Source of the DNA: Beroe ovata
Lineage: Eukaryota; Ctenophora; Nuda; Beroida; Beroidae
NCBI GenBank assembly: GCA_946803715.1
Contig: CAMPET010000278.1
Location: 19,017 to 83,016 of the forward strand
DNA length: 64,000 bases
Reading direction: 5' to 3'
In this document: positions 33,701-45,188 of the stretch, one piece after another
How the letters are laid out: the number at the start of each line of letters is the position of its first letter
Numbering within the stretch: the first letter of the stretch is position 1
The notes under the pieces: model-generated
Told to the model about the DNA's origin: nothing
Database searches by the model: none
Seen by the model: only the letters and a program-made list of their open reading frames with translations
Translations under genes and position numbers: made by a program

Positions 33701-34660
33701 GTATAGAAAACCTATCATTCAACCACATAGTTGAATATCGCACAGTTGAATATCGCACCAAGATATCGCATATTTCCGCTACTTCAACTTTGTTTCATCG
33801 CAACCGTAGATCACGCCAGCCCAATTCAATATCCCGAACAGGGACTGAACCTGATCCCACTGGCGCCGAGCGAGAACCTATCAAAGGGGGAGTTAGTGGG
33901 TATCGGGGTGTCCATGGAGCCGCATCCTAACTGTCTACTCCGGGTTGTGCTGGTCAGGGGGCAGGGGGATCAAGAGGGAATCCCCTTCAGTCACGATTTC
34001 TGTCCAACCAACTACCCCATGGTGAGTGTCATGAGGGGATAATTGTCACCTCAGTAGAGAGAGAGAGGGAGTGTGTGAAGGTAATTTACGATAAAAATAG
34101 GTGCTGGAAGTCTTAATGATCAGTTTAATTTTGGGTCCATCCCCCTATTCGTAGTTGATTAATTTTCGTCACTTTTTCGTCAGGAGGGCCACCAAAACGT
34201 GAAGATCCTCTACTTCAAGATCAAGTGCCTGGTGGACCGGGGACTGATCCTCGTGGGTCACAGCATTACCAAACAGTTGCGATACCTTAACATCCACATT
34301 CCTGCTCAGCAATACATCGACACCGCCGATCTGTACCGATCTCAGAACTCAGGTAGGAGAAGTTATTAATGAAAAGTGAAAAAACGAGGCATCATACTTA
34401 CCTTCGTGTTTTCAACCCCTTCAAACAAGCTGTTTGTATCGGGGTTCGCCGTTTCTAAACTCCGATTTTTCATACCATTCCCTATAACAGGATCCATACC
34501 GCCCCTACAATTCCTCTGTCCCTCTATACTGAACATGGAGAACATCCCTGGAGCGCACAATGACGCTGTCTTCTCCCTCCAACTATACGAGAAATTCTTG
34601 GAGCTGAAACGAGCCGGACAGTTTGAGAAAACTCTGAAAGCGATCCACGCAGATCAGTAG
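27782..34660 (+). CDS. PAN2: PAN2, scaffold/nuclease subunit of the PAN2-PAN3 deadenylase, with degenerate exonuclease site
   Basis: Twenty-two exons: 27782-27868, 28035-28202, 28305-28377, 28495-28629, 28748-28860, 29088-29237, 29413-29554, 29685-29806, 29917-30063, 30269-30400, 30789-30914, 31031-31177, 31281-31463, 31686-31802, 32270-32399, 32490-32641, 32803-32938, 33256-33374, 33506-33640, 33842-34021, 34184-34352 and 34491-34660. All join in phase to about 1010 residues; human PAN2 has about 1200. The WD40 domain ([31 protein letters not shown]) comes first, then the linker ([14 protein letters not shown]), then the inactive ubiquitin-hydrolase-like domain ([20 protein letters not shown]), then the RNase-D-like exonuclease domain. 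In the last, motif I DxE is replaced by G860-V-S862, the motif II Asp by Gln929, and only the motif III Asp (979) remains. The surroundings ([32 protein letters not shown]) stay family-like. The start ATG is uncertain. Confidence 0.92.
30405..30533 (+). repeat. 43 bp minisatellite in a PAN2 intron
   Basis: Units starting GTGATG at 30405, 30448 and 30491 contain GTACCCTGTGTGCACTGTAC and AGTAGGTGGT. The third is partly degenerate, and further GTGTGCAGT-rich sequence follows to about 30700. The intron 30401-30788 is otherwise featureless. Confidence 0.8.
31882..32170. other. Assembly gap inside a (CA)n microsatellite
   Basis: A run of 289 N is bounded on both sides by CACACA, inside the PAN2 intron 31803-32269. 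Its true length is unknown. The exons on either side join in phase. Confidence 0.97.
32950..33190 (+). repeat. AGTGGTGTCAGGGTAA minisatellite in a PAN2 intron
   Basis: Diverged copies of (A)AGTGGTGT(AA)CAGGGT with a period of roughly 16-17 bp fill most of the intron between the exons at 32803-32938 and 33256-33374. One inverted copy near 32992-33014 could form a hairpin. Confidence 0.75.
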
Positions 34661-35670
34661 CAGCTTCGGGAATCGAGAAACTTCCGTCTTCGGATTTGAT
34701 TCCGTTATGGGATTCGGAAACGAAATTGCTTTTAACTGAATTTGAAATATTTAACTGTACAAAAACTTTTTCCTTTCTTTCTCTGATATATATATTGCTT
34801 CACCGACGATATAATATTCTTATTACTGTTGGGAATCAGTTTGATTTTTATGTTGACATTCGCATGTTTTTATGTGCACGCAGGGCTGAATCTACGAATT
34901 AAATTCTATTTATATCCTGAATCTACCCTACGATAAGGATATACGAACTGTAATATACAACGAAAACACTTTCACCCTTGGACAGCACATCCGCACTTCT
35001 GTACTGATATACTTCACCTCCATACGATAACATATCCGCAACATATCCGATAATATATACCGCAAACATTTCAAAATCTTCGTACCATGAGATTCTTGTT
35101 CCAGACCCTATCCAGCATTCTGCAGCTGTTGACTATTTTATCAGTGTAAGCTTCATAGAATGTGATCCATTCCTGGACCTTAATTAATGACGATTGATAC
35201 CAATGATTCACGACGAACAAATGTCGCTGTTTTCTAATCACAGTCTGTATCCGAAAGAGGAACCTGATTATCGGACAGCACTCTGCCATATTATCGAATT
35301 GATCATATAATTTGATAAATTCTGTCAATGACAGGTTTGATATAAATTTGATTTTAATTAAAAGCAAATTATTTTCTACACTTAATACGAGGCATTTGTT
35401 TTACTGTGACTTTATCATCATCATGCATACCTGCAATGGACGCTTCTTTTTATCATAAATAAACGCTTGACTTTTTCTATATTCAGTTACCTCGATCAAC
35501 TGATTTAATCGAGTCTAGCAAACCTCAGGTCGATTTGTGCGGAACCTTTTCTCTTCCTAGGTGAATGAGAACCTCCTTGAACAGTTCAACGTCCCCCATG
35601 ATATAACAGCTTGAAGTAGCTAAGCACCCCATAATTGTCTACATCGGGAAGCGCCAGAGACTCGCTAGAA
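34661..35670. other. PAN2 3' UTR and intergenic, no gene seen
   Basis: About 1 kb of AT-rich sequence. An AATAAA at 35458-35463 is the clearest poly(A) signal and would give PAN2 a 3' UTR of about 800 bases; nearer AT-rich signals (ATTAAA near 34898) are possible. No additional exon was recognised. Confidence 0.4.
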
Positions 35671-38207
35671 ATGTCCATGAAATATGTGTGTCTGGCTGTC
35701 CTTGTACTACAGGTAATTGAGTAGATAGATTCAGACGACAGTTTTTGAGGATTATAATAAGAGGTAATCGCGGGGAAAGATTCAGACGACAGTTTATAAG
35801 GGTCGATGTCTTACTTGTTATGTAATCGTGTGGAAGGGAGTGAAGTGAAAAGAATGATACTGTCATAGGAAAATCCAACTTCTCTTACAGACGGTAACAA
35901 ACGTGATGCTGGTACGAAGAGCACGACATCTCTCCTGCTCGGTTCCTATCGTGGTGTTGTGTCAAGAGATTGTCAAACTGGTGTCATGCTGCGCAGTGGT
36001 AGTTAGTAGGTGAGAAAATAATATGGTGTCAATTATACTGTGTGTCGTCGCGATTATGATGGTGTTGGAGGGGGGGGGTTAAGGCAGTAAACCTAGGCAT
36101 GTAAAGAAGAAATAAAAATTTTGCGATAAATAAAGATCAAAACTGTTTTGCCTTCTCCATAGCGATAGTTGGTGTCATGGTCATATCTCTTTTCAACTTC
36201 TAGTTGTGGGCCAAAGAAAGCAGTGAGTGATATCAACCGATTCGTTATCAAGGACTGGTTAACCACGGTTAAAGTTGGTGTCCCTGCCTTCCTCTACATT
36301 ATCCAGAACCAGCTTCTCTTCCTAGCGCTAGCTCACCTTGACACAGCAACGTATCAGGTAGGTAGAACTACTCGTCACGTGACTTCTATAACCTAACACC
36401 TGAGAAGAAGATTGAATTTTCCCCAATTTCCCGATGAGCAAGCTCAAAAATTTTCTCGGAGTTGAATTCTGCGTCAAAAATAGGTCAGGAACACTTATTC
36501 CTAGTATACCCACTGCCAAATAGTTTTCGACTGCTTTTTGGTATCGGTGCGTCTCATTGATTTTCGCGTTTTTGTTGTGTTTGTTTCCCACAGGTTTGAA
36601 ATTGTCATTTGGGCGTGGTTTCACGGCAAGTATGAACTTCAAATGATCGCAAAGAGGAATGATACTTGTAGTGTGATAGTAGAAAAGATGAATTGACCAA
36701 AAATTTTTGTTGTTAGTGACAGAAAAGTATCCATTGGAAACCCTCAAAATTGACATATAAAAGTGTGGAGTCATTCAGTTCACTTTTACCGATACTTAGA
36801 TCAGGAGTTCGAAGAAAAAATTTTGTCCCATCTTTATGTAAATACTACGCATTCCCATGTATTTTTGGACGCTGAATCGATTCCCAGTCGAATTTTTGGC
36901 CTATCTCGCTTCCCCGAGGAGCTGTTCGTCAGGTGACTCCTTACCTAACATCTGAGAAGAAATTCGAATTTTCCTCGATTTCCAGATGAGCTAGCTCAAA
37001 AATTCCCCCGCAATTTACTCAAGTAAACTGATCACGATATTTCAGATAACATATCAGTTAAAGATCCTGACTACAGCGATCTTCTCCATAGTGCTTCTGA
37101 GGAAGAAAATCAGTGTAGAGCAGTGGTTGTCACTTGTTCTTCTAACTGTCGGGGTCATCCTAGTACAGGTAGAAACATCTTCGCATTAAGTAAAGGAGAA
37201 GAAGTAGCCATGGAGGAAGACAATCGAGATTGTCTTGTATTGGCGCTCGAAATCAGGTCTCATTCCTTCCATTCCACCTAGCACTCACACCCCTCACATA
37301 TTATTCTCAGTGGCGTGCCAGCGATAGCGCCGCCTCCTCTATCGACTCGTCATCGCCGCTAGTCGGCGTGATGGCAATCCTCATGGCGTGCTTGACATCT
37401 GGCTTTGCTGGCGTGTTTTTCGAGATGATGTTGAAACGAGGGGGTGAAACCACTGTCTGGATAAGGAACATACAACTGGGTAAGAAGTGTAGCTTTGGTA
37501 AACAATTTCGTCATTCAAAAGGCAGATTTCCTTTTCATGGTCAAGAATCGCGAATTAAGGTTTACGAAACCCAAACATTGACAAACATTTTCACCTGTCT
37601 CACAGCGTTGTGTAGTTGTTTAGTTGGGCTTGGTAACGTGTTGTTGACGGAAACTGATCATATGTCACAGAACGGAGTATTCCACGACTTTCAACCGGTT
37701 GTCTTAGCAGTGATCTTCTCACAGGTCATTGCTAATACTTGAGCTCACTTCTTATAGTAAAAACGTTATACGATCATAGCTTGAGCCAAAAACAGGGAAT
37801 TCCTGACAACATCTTCTCCACATGACAATCTCACACGTATAGGCATACGGTGGAATACTGATTGGACTTGTGGTAAAGTATGCAGATAACATACTGAAAG
37901 TGTTTGCAACTAGTGTATCTATCATCATCTCTTCTCTTATTGCTATCTTCTACTTCAACGACCTTCACTTCACACTGTAAGTATTATTACGAATTCAAGG
38001 CCGTCGTTCTCTACAACACTTACAGTTGAATGTGGTTAAACTATACTTTTATTCGTTCAAACTCATGCAAAGAATTTCATCAAAAACTTGACGGTAACAT
38101 GAGTTTTGTTCTCTATCAGGACATTTGGTAGCGGATTGGCGCTAGTGGTTACAGCTACAGCTGTTTATTCCCTCTTCCCATACAGGGAGAAAGCTAAAAC
38201 GCAATAG
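35671..38207 (+). CDS. SLC35A-family nucleotide-sugar transporter (UDP-galactose / UDP-GlcNAc type)
   Basis: Eight exons, 35671-35712, 35891-36009, 36204-36357, 37046-37168, 37311-37479, 37606-37724, 37843-37976 and 38120-38207, join in phase to 315 residues with about ten hydrophobic segments. The family exchanges a nucleotide sugar for the nucleoside monophosphate across the Golgi membrane. Recognisable stretches are [11 protein letters not shown] at the N-terminus, [29 protein letters not shown] in the middle, [13 protein letters not shown], and the diagnostic [15 protein letters not shown] near the end; all match SLC35A1/A2/A3. Which substrate it uses cannot be read from the sequence. The second exon ([13 protein letters not shown]) is less conserved. 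Its 0.7 kb third intron is filled by a copy of the 545 bp repeat. Confidence 0.92.
36372..37013 (+). repeat. Diverged copy of the 545 bp repeat in an SLC35A intron
   Basis: It contains GTCACGTGACTTCTATAACC at the left, CCCACAGGTTTGAAATTGTC in the middle and GGACGCTGAATCGATTCCC at the right, the same order as the tandem array at 15.2-17.5 kb. The two GTCA(C/G)GTGAC motifs are about 553 bp apart, so slightly more than one unit is present. Confidence 0.8.
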
Positions 38208-38346
38208 TTTTGAGTAATGAGCACCGATTTACTGTCTTCTTTACTGCTCATTTTTTGTGCTTTTTTATTCTAGATTCTTCGTTGGGTATGACTTCGAATA
38301 TTCGTATTTATTGATGGGTCTTATGTTTCAAATACTCTGGGATCAA

Positions 38347-38352
38347 AATAAA
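38347..38352 (+). terminator. Poly(A) signal of the SLC35A gene
   Basis: AATAAA lies 140 bases after the SLC35A stop and is followed by a T-rich stretch. It precedes the next gene by about 180 bases. Confidence 0.6.
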
Positions 38353-38533
38353 TGGTTATATCGATTCTGTTAAAGAAATTTGCTTTTATTCGTCGCAGTC
38401 TGAGTTTAATTCGAGAATGCTTAGTTATTTTGGTCAAGTTTATGAGTCTAATCTTAAGTTGTTTTTCATAGGACTCCAACACTAACTTTATTCTATTCAA
38501 GGCTAGAATGACCTAAGGAAGAACCAAACGACC

Positions 38534-41500
38534 ATGGATGTGAGTACATTGTTCTTCAGATGTTCAAGATCAAACCGTTGCTTTATTAGCCGAGTGGTAT
38601 TTGGCGAAATTTTTTCAAATTCGTGCAACGTTGACAAACGCCCGATTAGCGTGCCTCTGGTAATTTTATTCAGATAACCGTTAATTGGAGAGTGTACGCC
38701 ACTTCACGTTTGTTTTCGAAAATTAACATGAAGTCGTGCGCGTGTGTTTTGCGCGGCTTATATAGTTGCTGAAAAGATTAACTTTGCACAATTTTGCGTA
38801 TTGGAAAGTGAAAAGCTAACTTTTTCAGCATAGCAGTTTCACGTGATCCAGCGCGCGCGTGTGGAATTCAATGCGCGTCGCACGCATTGCACTGTTTTGT
38901 ACACACTACACAGCAATTTCTCATCGGATCCCGATTACACACTTTCTCCATATTTAACACACGTTCAATAAGGGACTGTTCACATATTACGAAATCAGCC
39001 GAGGGGGAGGTGGTTTCCAAATGACTACCCTTGATTACGGAGGGGGAGGGGGTTTTGACCTCGATTACGTAATCAAGACATTTTTAGAATTCTTGGCCCT
39101 CGACGCCTGTCAGACTGTAAGTCCAAAGTTTGGCATGCATCATTTTCTCTGATTACAGTATGTGTGTATATCTCATGGTTGTAATTATCAGATCACGTGA
39201 CACTTCAGCAGTATGTAATGACTCGACCTTATTACCTCATTAAGGACCGGTTTGAAACACAAGTTAAAACCACGTGGCTTAATATGAGATGTAAGTAACT
39301 GTTTGCAGGTTTGGCTCCCTCTATTGAGCGTATACTCACTGTGCCTCTTCTACTGCACTGAGTGTTTACTCACTGTGCCCTATTCTAACGAGCGTATACT
39401 CACTTTTTACACTGTGTAGTGTGTATCCTCTCTATTGAGCGTATTAGCCCAGTACTCCGCTCAAAATGGCCAACAGGCTCCACCGATAAAAATACAGTGA
39501 ATAATAGTTGGCATACTACGCAATCATAGCAGAAAGCAGTCTAAAGGGCGAGTGTAAGCACTAAGCAAGTCTGGGAACACCCTACAGGCATGTCTGATCA
39601 AAATGTTCATGGTTGCCCCTAGAGATCGACCTAGGGATTTGAACACTAAATGACAGCAGAGCAAGATTAATCCACCGGATAAGGCTCTATGTCATATTCC
39701 TTTGTCCCTTTCAGACCTTTCCGTCAGAAGGGGGGGGGGGTTGGGCCCGTGATTACGTAATATTTCCCTTCTAAGAGGGGGAGGGGGTTTGTGCTTTGAT
39801 TACGGATGATTACGGAGGGGGAGGGGGTAACAAATGCCGAAATTTTGATTACGTAATATGCGAACGGTCCCTAAGTGAGCTTTTACCCCACTTAGACGTT
39901 CAATCTATGAATCAAACATGTATTCGAGTTCGAATTTAACATGTATTCGAGTTTGAATTTAACATGTACTAGAGTTTGAATTAAACATGTATTATCAAAG
40001 TTTGAGTTAAACGTAGAATGGGTTAAACTTCAAACTCGGATACCTTTCAGAGAGAGTTACAGATTTTGAGGGAGGCGGCTCTCATCTCTATGAGCAAGAA
40101 GGCACGCTTACAAGAGGTATGCAAGAGAGATGGGTTAATTCTCAATGTATGTCAGATCATACTCCGAACAATAATCCGTTATTTAATAATCGCAGGCTAA
40201 AGAACTGGCTGACTTGCGGGAAGCCGCACTGCATTCAGCACGTGAGGTATTCAGACACGTTGTGACACGTGAAATCTCGACTAATGAGCCTGATTTTGTG
40301 TTATTCTGATTCTTTACACATGTCTCCGTTTCAGAGGAAACTCTCTGATCCACAGAGAAAGCGCCGACTTGAGACACCACCCTCACATCACTACAATAAT
40401 CGTGAGTGTCAGGCAATGGTTGTGATACCCCTTCAAGTCGTTGCATTAAAACTCTGTGGAACATTCTGTGTGCTTTTTTACTTGTTCAGAAATGAATTTT
40501 GAAAACTTGTGCCATGCCGGTATCGATGTTACAATAAGACAACAACAATAACAACAACAACAGCACAAAAATAACAACAACAAAAGCACAAAAATAACAA
40601 CAACAATAACAACAACAACAGCACAAAAATAACAACAACAATAACAACAACAACAGCACAGAAATAACTCAAAAATAATGCAACAACTACAATAACGGAA
40701 GAATTTATTACAATCTCGAGTTCATTCCTCTCCCCTTCCGTAGGATCGTCTCCCTCTTACGATTCTGATGGCTCGGGACAGCACACTCCCAAAATGTCCG
40801 AGTGTGATTCCCCTCAGCACACGCCACACCGAGACGATTCCGTCCAGAATACTGTGTTTACAGTGAAGGTTAAAATAACCGTGGACGTGTTTTTGTGAAA
40901 TTCACCTGAATTTTCGTGATGGAAGAAAAAAATAAAATTATGTTAAAACATTTGTTACAGGTGACAGACAGCGTATTGATAAAACGTAACCAGAGAAAGT
41001 GTAGTAGAAGTTCTGAGAGTGGGAAAGTACCGTCCATAGCCAGCATTCCTGACTCACCTGTTTCTGCGTTAGTATTCATCCTATAGTATAGTATTCATCC
41101 TATATGTATAGGTAATGAGGATGATGACAATTTATTTCACTTAGATGTAAATAAGTAGATGTTATAATTCGATCGAGACTAAAACTTGACCCACACCTAT
41201 CATCTACATTCTATAGGGATAACAACATAACTGTATCGGTTGCGAATAAGGATAGTCCGGATGAACCAAGAAACGGGGACAGTCTTAGGGATGTCGACAT
41301 TGACAACGAATCTAGCGATGTTAAGAGTGTTGATGAAATTCCAAAGCCCCAAGTGGAGAAACCTAGGGATGAGAAACATAATGAGAAGAGTCCAGAACCC
41401 ATCAAACATGATTCCAAGGTCAGTGCATGCAATTCACGCCCACCTTTTCCCTGGCACATCAATATTTTGAAAAATTGACGATCAAAACGAGAAATTCTTG

Positions 41501-43289
41501 GCAGTTGTCAACGCTTTTTTCAGGGTATTACCGTGACGGAAGTGTCCCCCGCTCTGAGCAAGATTTCCTCCGTTGACGTTCCCCGCGATTTGTCTGAGCC
41601 TAAGAAACCCCGGAAGAAGCACAAGAAGAATAAAGGTAGCGGAAAGAGGAAGAAATCTTCCAAGACACTGGAATCAAGCTCGGAGGATGAGAGAATTTCA
41701 TCATCGAAGTCAGGTCATAGTAAACTGGTCAAGAGTCAGAATGGTGGCTCCAGACACGATAGAGAATCAAAGAAGAACTCTCGAGATAAAGTTAAAAGTC
41801 ATAAGACTGGTTCGGAAGAGAAGCTGGGCAAGATCCCGCGAGACCTCAAGAAAGAAATAATCAGTGAACTTGATTCGAAAATTGACAAAAACATTGAAAT
41901 GCTTCAAAGAGCTAAGAAACTTAGAAACGAGCATAAGATCTCAAAACCGAAGAAAGTTATATCTGAGATATCATCTGCAGAAGAAAATGAACTTTTAGGG
42001 GATATAAAAATGAAATCCTCGTCTCCCAACCATAAGAAGGAGAAACTGAGAGAATCATCGAGGCCACAATCAAGATCCCCAGCCTCAGTCCCGGACATTT
42101 CGGTTTCGTTGAAATCAAAGCGGGAATTCGAACAGATGAAAGCGGAAATGAACAAAAATGCCCCGAAGCCCAACGAAAAGGAGGATTTGAAAAAGCAAAC
42201 GGCCCGAAAATCGAGAAAACGTTCTCCATCTCCCGCTAGGAAAGATCACGTCTCGAAGAAAGAAGTTTCTCCGGTGAAGAAAGGTGCTGTTATCATCCCC
42301 CGTGTTATTGGACCACCGCTTCCTGTTGCCGAGCTTCCAAAACCACGGCCAATCCCGATGAAACCAGTGACCCCCTCTTCAGATGTCACGGAAATTGTCA
42401 TTGATAAGGTTTGAAGTGCTGCTAATAGAAATGATTATTTTTGAGACACTGACCTTGAACACTTGACATTTCCTTCTCACAGAAGGAAGAAGAGCAACTG
42501 CTGGGGACAAAAGATAAACCGCTTGACACCACTGATGGTACAATCGCAGCTGATAAGGGTGGTGACGCTGTTAACGTACTGAGAGAAGATGACAGTTCAT
42601 CCGAGTCTGACCAGGTATCAGATGTTGTAGTACTGTAATTGTACTCTCATGTTCTTGACAGTATGAGTAGGAGGTCGTGGTGAATAGGACTAGGGTAACC
42701 ACCCAGAGTGCGTTTACCTAATATCAAAACGTGATATATGAACGTGATATATGAACGCAAAATGCTTACACCTTTATAGACAATAGACATGTAGAAAAAT
42801 ATTTCTTTGTTCCAACTCCAAGAATCAAAGTGTATGTGTTATGAGGGAATGACTTATCTTCTCTTTAAAGTTTAAATTAAACTGAAATTGTTCAAAGATA
42901 CTCATTATCTTTATTATGATAATCTGTAGGGAGGCGACATCGTGAGTGTCAGTTCTGATATGAAGACGATAGACGCGAAGAAAAAGAAGCTGAAGAAGAG
43001 TAAAAAGAAGAAGAGCAAAGAGGAAAAGAGGAGGAAGAAAAAGAGGAAGAAAAGATCTGTAGATGGATCTTCAAGTAGTGACAGTGATAGCCCCGAGAAA
43101 AAGAAGGCGAAGGTTAAGATCGATAAGTCAGAACTGAACAAAATTGTTCAGTTTTTGAAACAGCGCGATGAGCAGCAGAAAGCCCTGGAAGGCAATTTCG
43201 GCGCTAGTAAAGCGGCATTTAATCCCAAAATTATTAGCAAGGACACCAAACCCATAGAAATAAAGTTGAAGTCCAAGCCAAAGAGGTGA
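38534..43289 (+). CDS. Unrecognised Lys/Ser-rich, probably nuclear protein
   Basis: Ten inferred exons, 38534-38539, 40051-40116, 40196-40246, 40335-40401, 40744-40868, 40961-41067, 41217-41418, 41524-42408, 42483-42614 and 42930-43289, join in phase to 666 residues. I do not recognise the family. The N-terminus holds two copies of a short motif, LREAAL-(I/H)-S, each within a charged helix. The middle is Ser/Asp-rich with many SP and TP sites, and the large exon 41524-42408 is extremely Lys/Ser-rich with KKPRKKHKKNK-type runs and SRSPAS stretches. The last exon has a KKKKLKKSKKKKSK block, acidic DSDSPEKKK, then a more structured tail (KIVQFLKQRDEQQKALEGNFG). Composition suggests a nuclear speckle, chromatin or RNA-processing factor; that is inference only. 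The first exon codes just Met-Asp, with a good ACCATGG context, and is the weakest part. Confidence 0.7.
38972..39871. mobile_element. Non-autonomous DNA transposon, PIF/Harbinger-like, 900 bp
   Basis: The ends form terminal inverted repeats: the left starts GGGACTGTTCACATATTACG and the right, read inward, starts GGGACCGTTCGCATATTACG. Both flanks carry TAA (38969-38971 and 39872-39874) as the target-site duplication. GGG-starting ends with a three-base TAA duplication are typical of PIF/Harbinger elements. The interior has repeated GGAGGGGGAGGGGG blocks next to GATTACGTAAT motifs and no transposase frame. It lies in the first intron of the Lys/Ser-rich gene. Confidence 0.8.
40531..40690 (+). 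repeat. AAC/ATAAC-rich minisatellite
   Basis: About 160 bp of AACAACAACAATAAC units interspersed with GCACAAAAATAAC, lying within the intron 40402-40743 of the Lys/Ser-rich gene. It has no coding meaning. Confidence 0.85.
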
Positions 43290-43550
43290 CCAGGTCACTC
43301 TGAATCTGTGCCCCTTAATGATTTTCAAAATCATAACAAACCTCATAATCATGAACTATCAATGCAATACTTGCGTCTGTTCCCTTGGTTTTACAAACAA
43401 TGGTATATGAGCACAATGAAGAAACGGAATAATGGATACGCTTGCGGCCTGTTTTTGGATTATTTCTAGTCGTTGACGTTCGACTATTCGGTTTAGACCA
43501 AACGGATGCAGCCATATTATCGCACTTATCTATTTTTACTATAATATACT
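43290..43550. other. 3' flank of the Lys/Ser-rich gene
   Basis: A short AT-rich stretch between the stop codon at 43289 and the foldback element at 43551. No clear AATAAA and no gene was seen. Confidence 0.35.
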
Positions 43551-43924
43551 GTTACATCACACCTGTGAGGTGCGTACTTGGCCATATTTCTCGAGGCGAA
43601 GCCGAGTGAAATTTGTGTGCACACGTTGCGCGCCCCTGTTTTACTCAGTGAACTGAAAAGTCGTAGAAAAGTCGTGGAAAGAAAAGTCGTAGAAGTCTCC
43701 AAACCACGGACACGCGCAGCGCGCGCGGAGTATTTGGGTCAACTCAAGCATGTTCCCGCGCTGCTTGAACCAAATAGTAATACTCCGCGCGCGCTGCGCG
43801 TCTCCGTGGTTTGGACTACGACTTTTCAGTTCACTGAGTAGAACAGGGGCGCGCAACGTGTGCACAGTCAAGCAGCGCGGGAACAGAAATTTGGGCAATA
43901 CGCACCGAATAGGTGTGATGTAAC
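43551..43924. mobile_element. GC-rich foldback/MITE element, 374 bp
   Basis: The left end GTTACATCACACCTGTGAGG and the right end, read inward, GTTACATCACACCTATTCGG are inverted repeats. Inside, arms of about 100 bp are near-perfect inverses: GTGCACACGTTGCGCGCCCC near 43618 pairs with the end near 43865, and both arms carry CAGTGAACTGAAAAGTCGTAG. The centre has GCGCGCGCGGAGTAT and its inverse. No coding frame is present, and I could not identify a clear target-site duplication. Confidence 0.8.
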
Positions 43925-44617
43925 AATATTATGTGACGATTGGAAAGCAAGCTACTGTTACATTTCATTTTCATTTTCAACATTTCAACGGCTGAGACAT
44001 CCTCATGAGTTACATAATATGTAAATGTAATTTATCGCACTCATTTTAATATGAGTACGATAAATTATAGCAACATATTATATAAGTGCGATAGAAATTA
44101 GGAATATAATGGGTTTCATTTAAATACCATTAACCTTTATACCCCAACTCCATACAAACTGTTTCAAATTCAGTGCCCATGTTTAACTGTTCTATTATCA
44201 GGGGGTTGGCAAGCCCCCCGCGGCATCTGTAGCTTCTGTTGAACGTGCGAGCNTTTTAAGATGCTCTCTCGATTATAATATAGATGTGACGATTGGAATT
44301 TCCAATCGTCACATAATTAATAATATTGTTACATCACACCTATTCGGTGCGTATTGCCCAAATTGCTTTCCAATGGAAAGCAAGCTACTGTTACATTTCA
44401 TTTTCAACATTTCAACGGCTGAGACGTCCTCATGAGTTACATAATATGTAATTTATCGCACTCATATTAATATGAGTACGATAAATTATAGTAGCAACAT
44501 GTAAGTGCAATAGAAATTAGGAATATAACGGGTTTCATTTAAATACCATTAACCTTTATACCCCAACTCCATACAATTTGTTTCAGTGCCCATGTTTAAC
44601 TGTTCTATTATCGTTCT
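43925..44617. repeat. Direct duplication around a single N at 44253
   Basis: About 260 bp starting GGAAAGCAAGCTACTGTTAC (near 43940) and running to AACTGTTCTATTATC recurs from about 44372 with small indels. Between them is a perfect palindrome TGTGACGATTGGAATTCC-type hairpin (44286-44313) and a partial copy of the GTTACATCACACC end. The pattern fits two alleles, one with and one without the 374 bp element, placed in tandem at the N. Confidence 0.75.
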
Positions 44618-45096
44618 CTATTTGCTTTGAGAATTACTAAGATCAGAATGTGTTCAGTTTGCTTCATTTCAAATTTAATCTGTAATATCAGTGTGTTGTG
44701 TGCGACCTACTATTTCAGAGCATAATCTATGTATGATCATGATATGGTACTGGAAGATGGGAACAAAATGCGCGTGTGATTGATCTTCGCGCGCGCACTG
44801 CGCGCTCACAAGAATGCTAATAGATGACATGATACGCTTCGCGCGTTACAATACCTTGAAAAACTCCTTGATTTGCAGTAGACCTTTCGAGCATTGCCAC
44901 ACTCAGGAGTGTGGCAGATTTTCGCTACACTATTTTGCGATTTCTGCCACATTATTCGATCCGAACTTACGAAGAGTGTGGCTGCCACACTGCTACAGTT
45001 GATTAATAACCGGTAAATGTGGGCAAACTTAAACACACTTTTAGGGCCAGATCGTCTTTCTGGTGATACAGAGATTAAGTAGGGAGTAGGATGGGG

Positions 45097-45188
45097 GCGG
45101 TGCCGATGGTAAAAAATTGTTAAAAGTGCTCTTATGGTGAATTGTTTGAAAAAATGAAAAATTCACAATTTTTAACCATCGGCACCGC
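45097..45188. repeat. Hairpin with 24 bp arms
   Basis: GCGGTGCCGATGGTAAAAAA(TTGT) at 45097-45120 pairs with the inverse at 45165-45188 with one mismatch, around a 44 bp loop that itself has short inverse pieces (GTGAATTGTTTG against AAAAATTCAC). It could be a small foldback element. No flanking duplication was evident. Confidence 0.7.

Noticed and set aside
33780-33841. Alternative PAN2 acceptor at CCGTAG (33808)
   Set aside because: In the required phase 0 it meets a TGA within 13 codons; the acceptor ending at 33841 keeps the frame.
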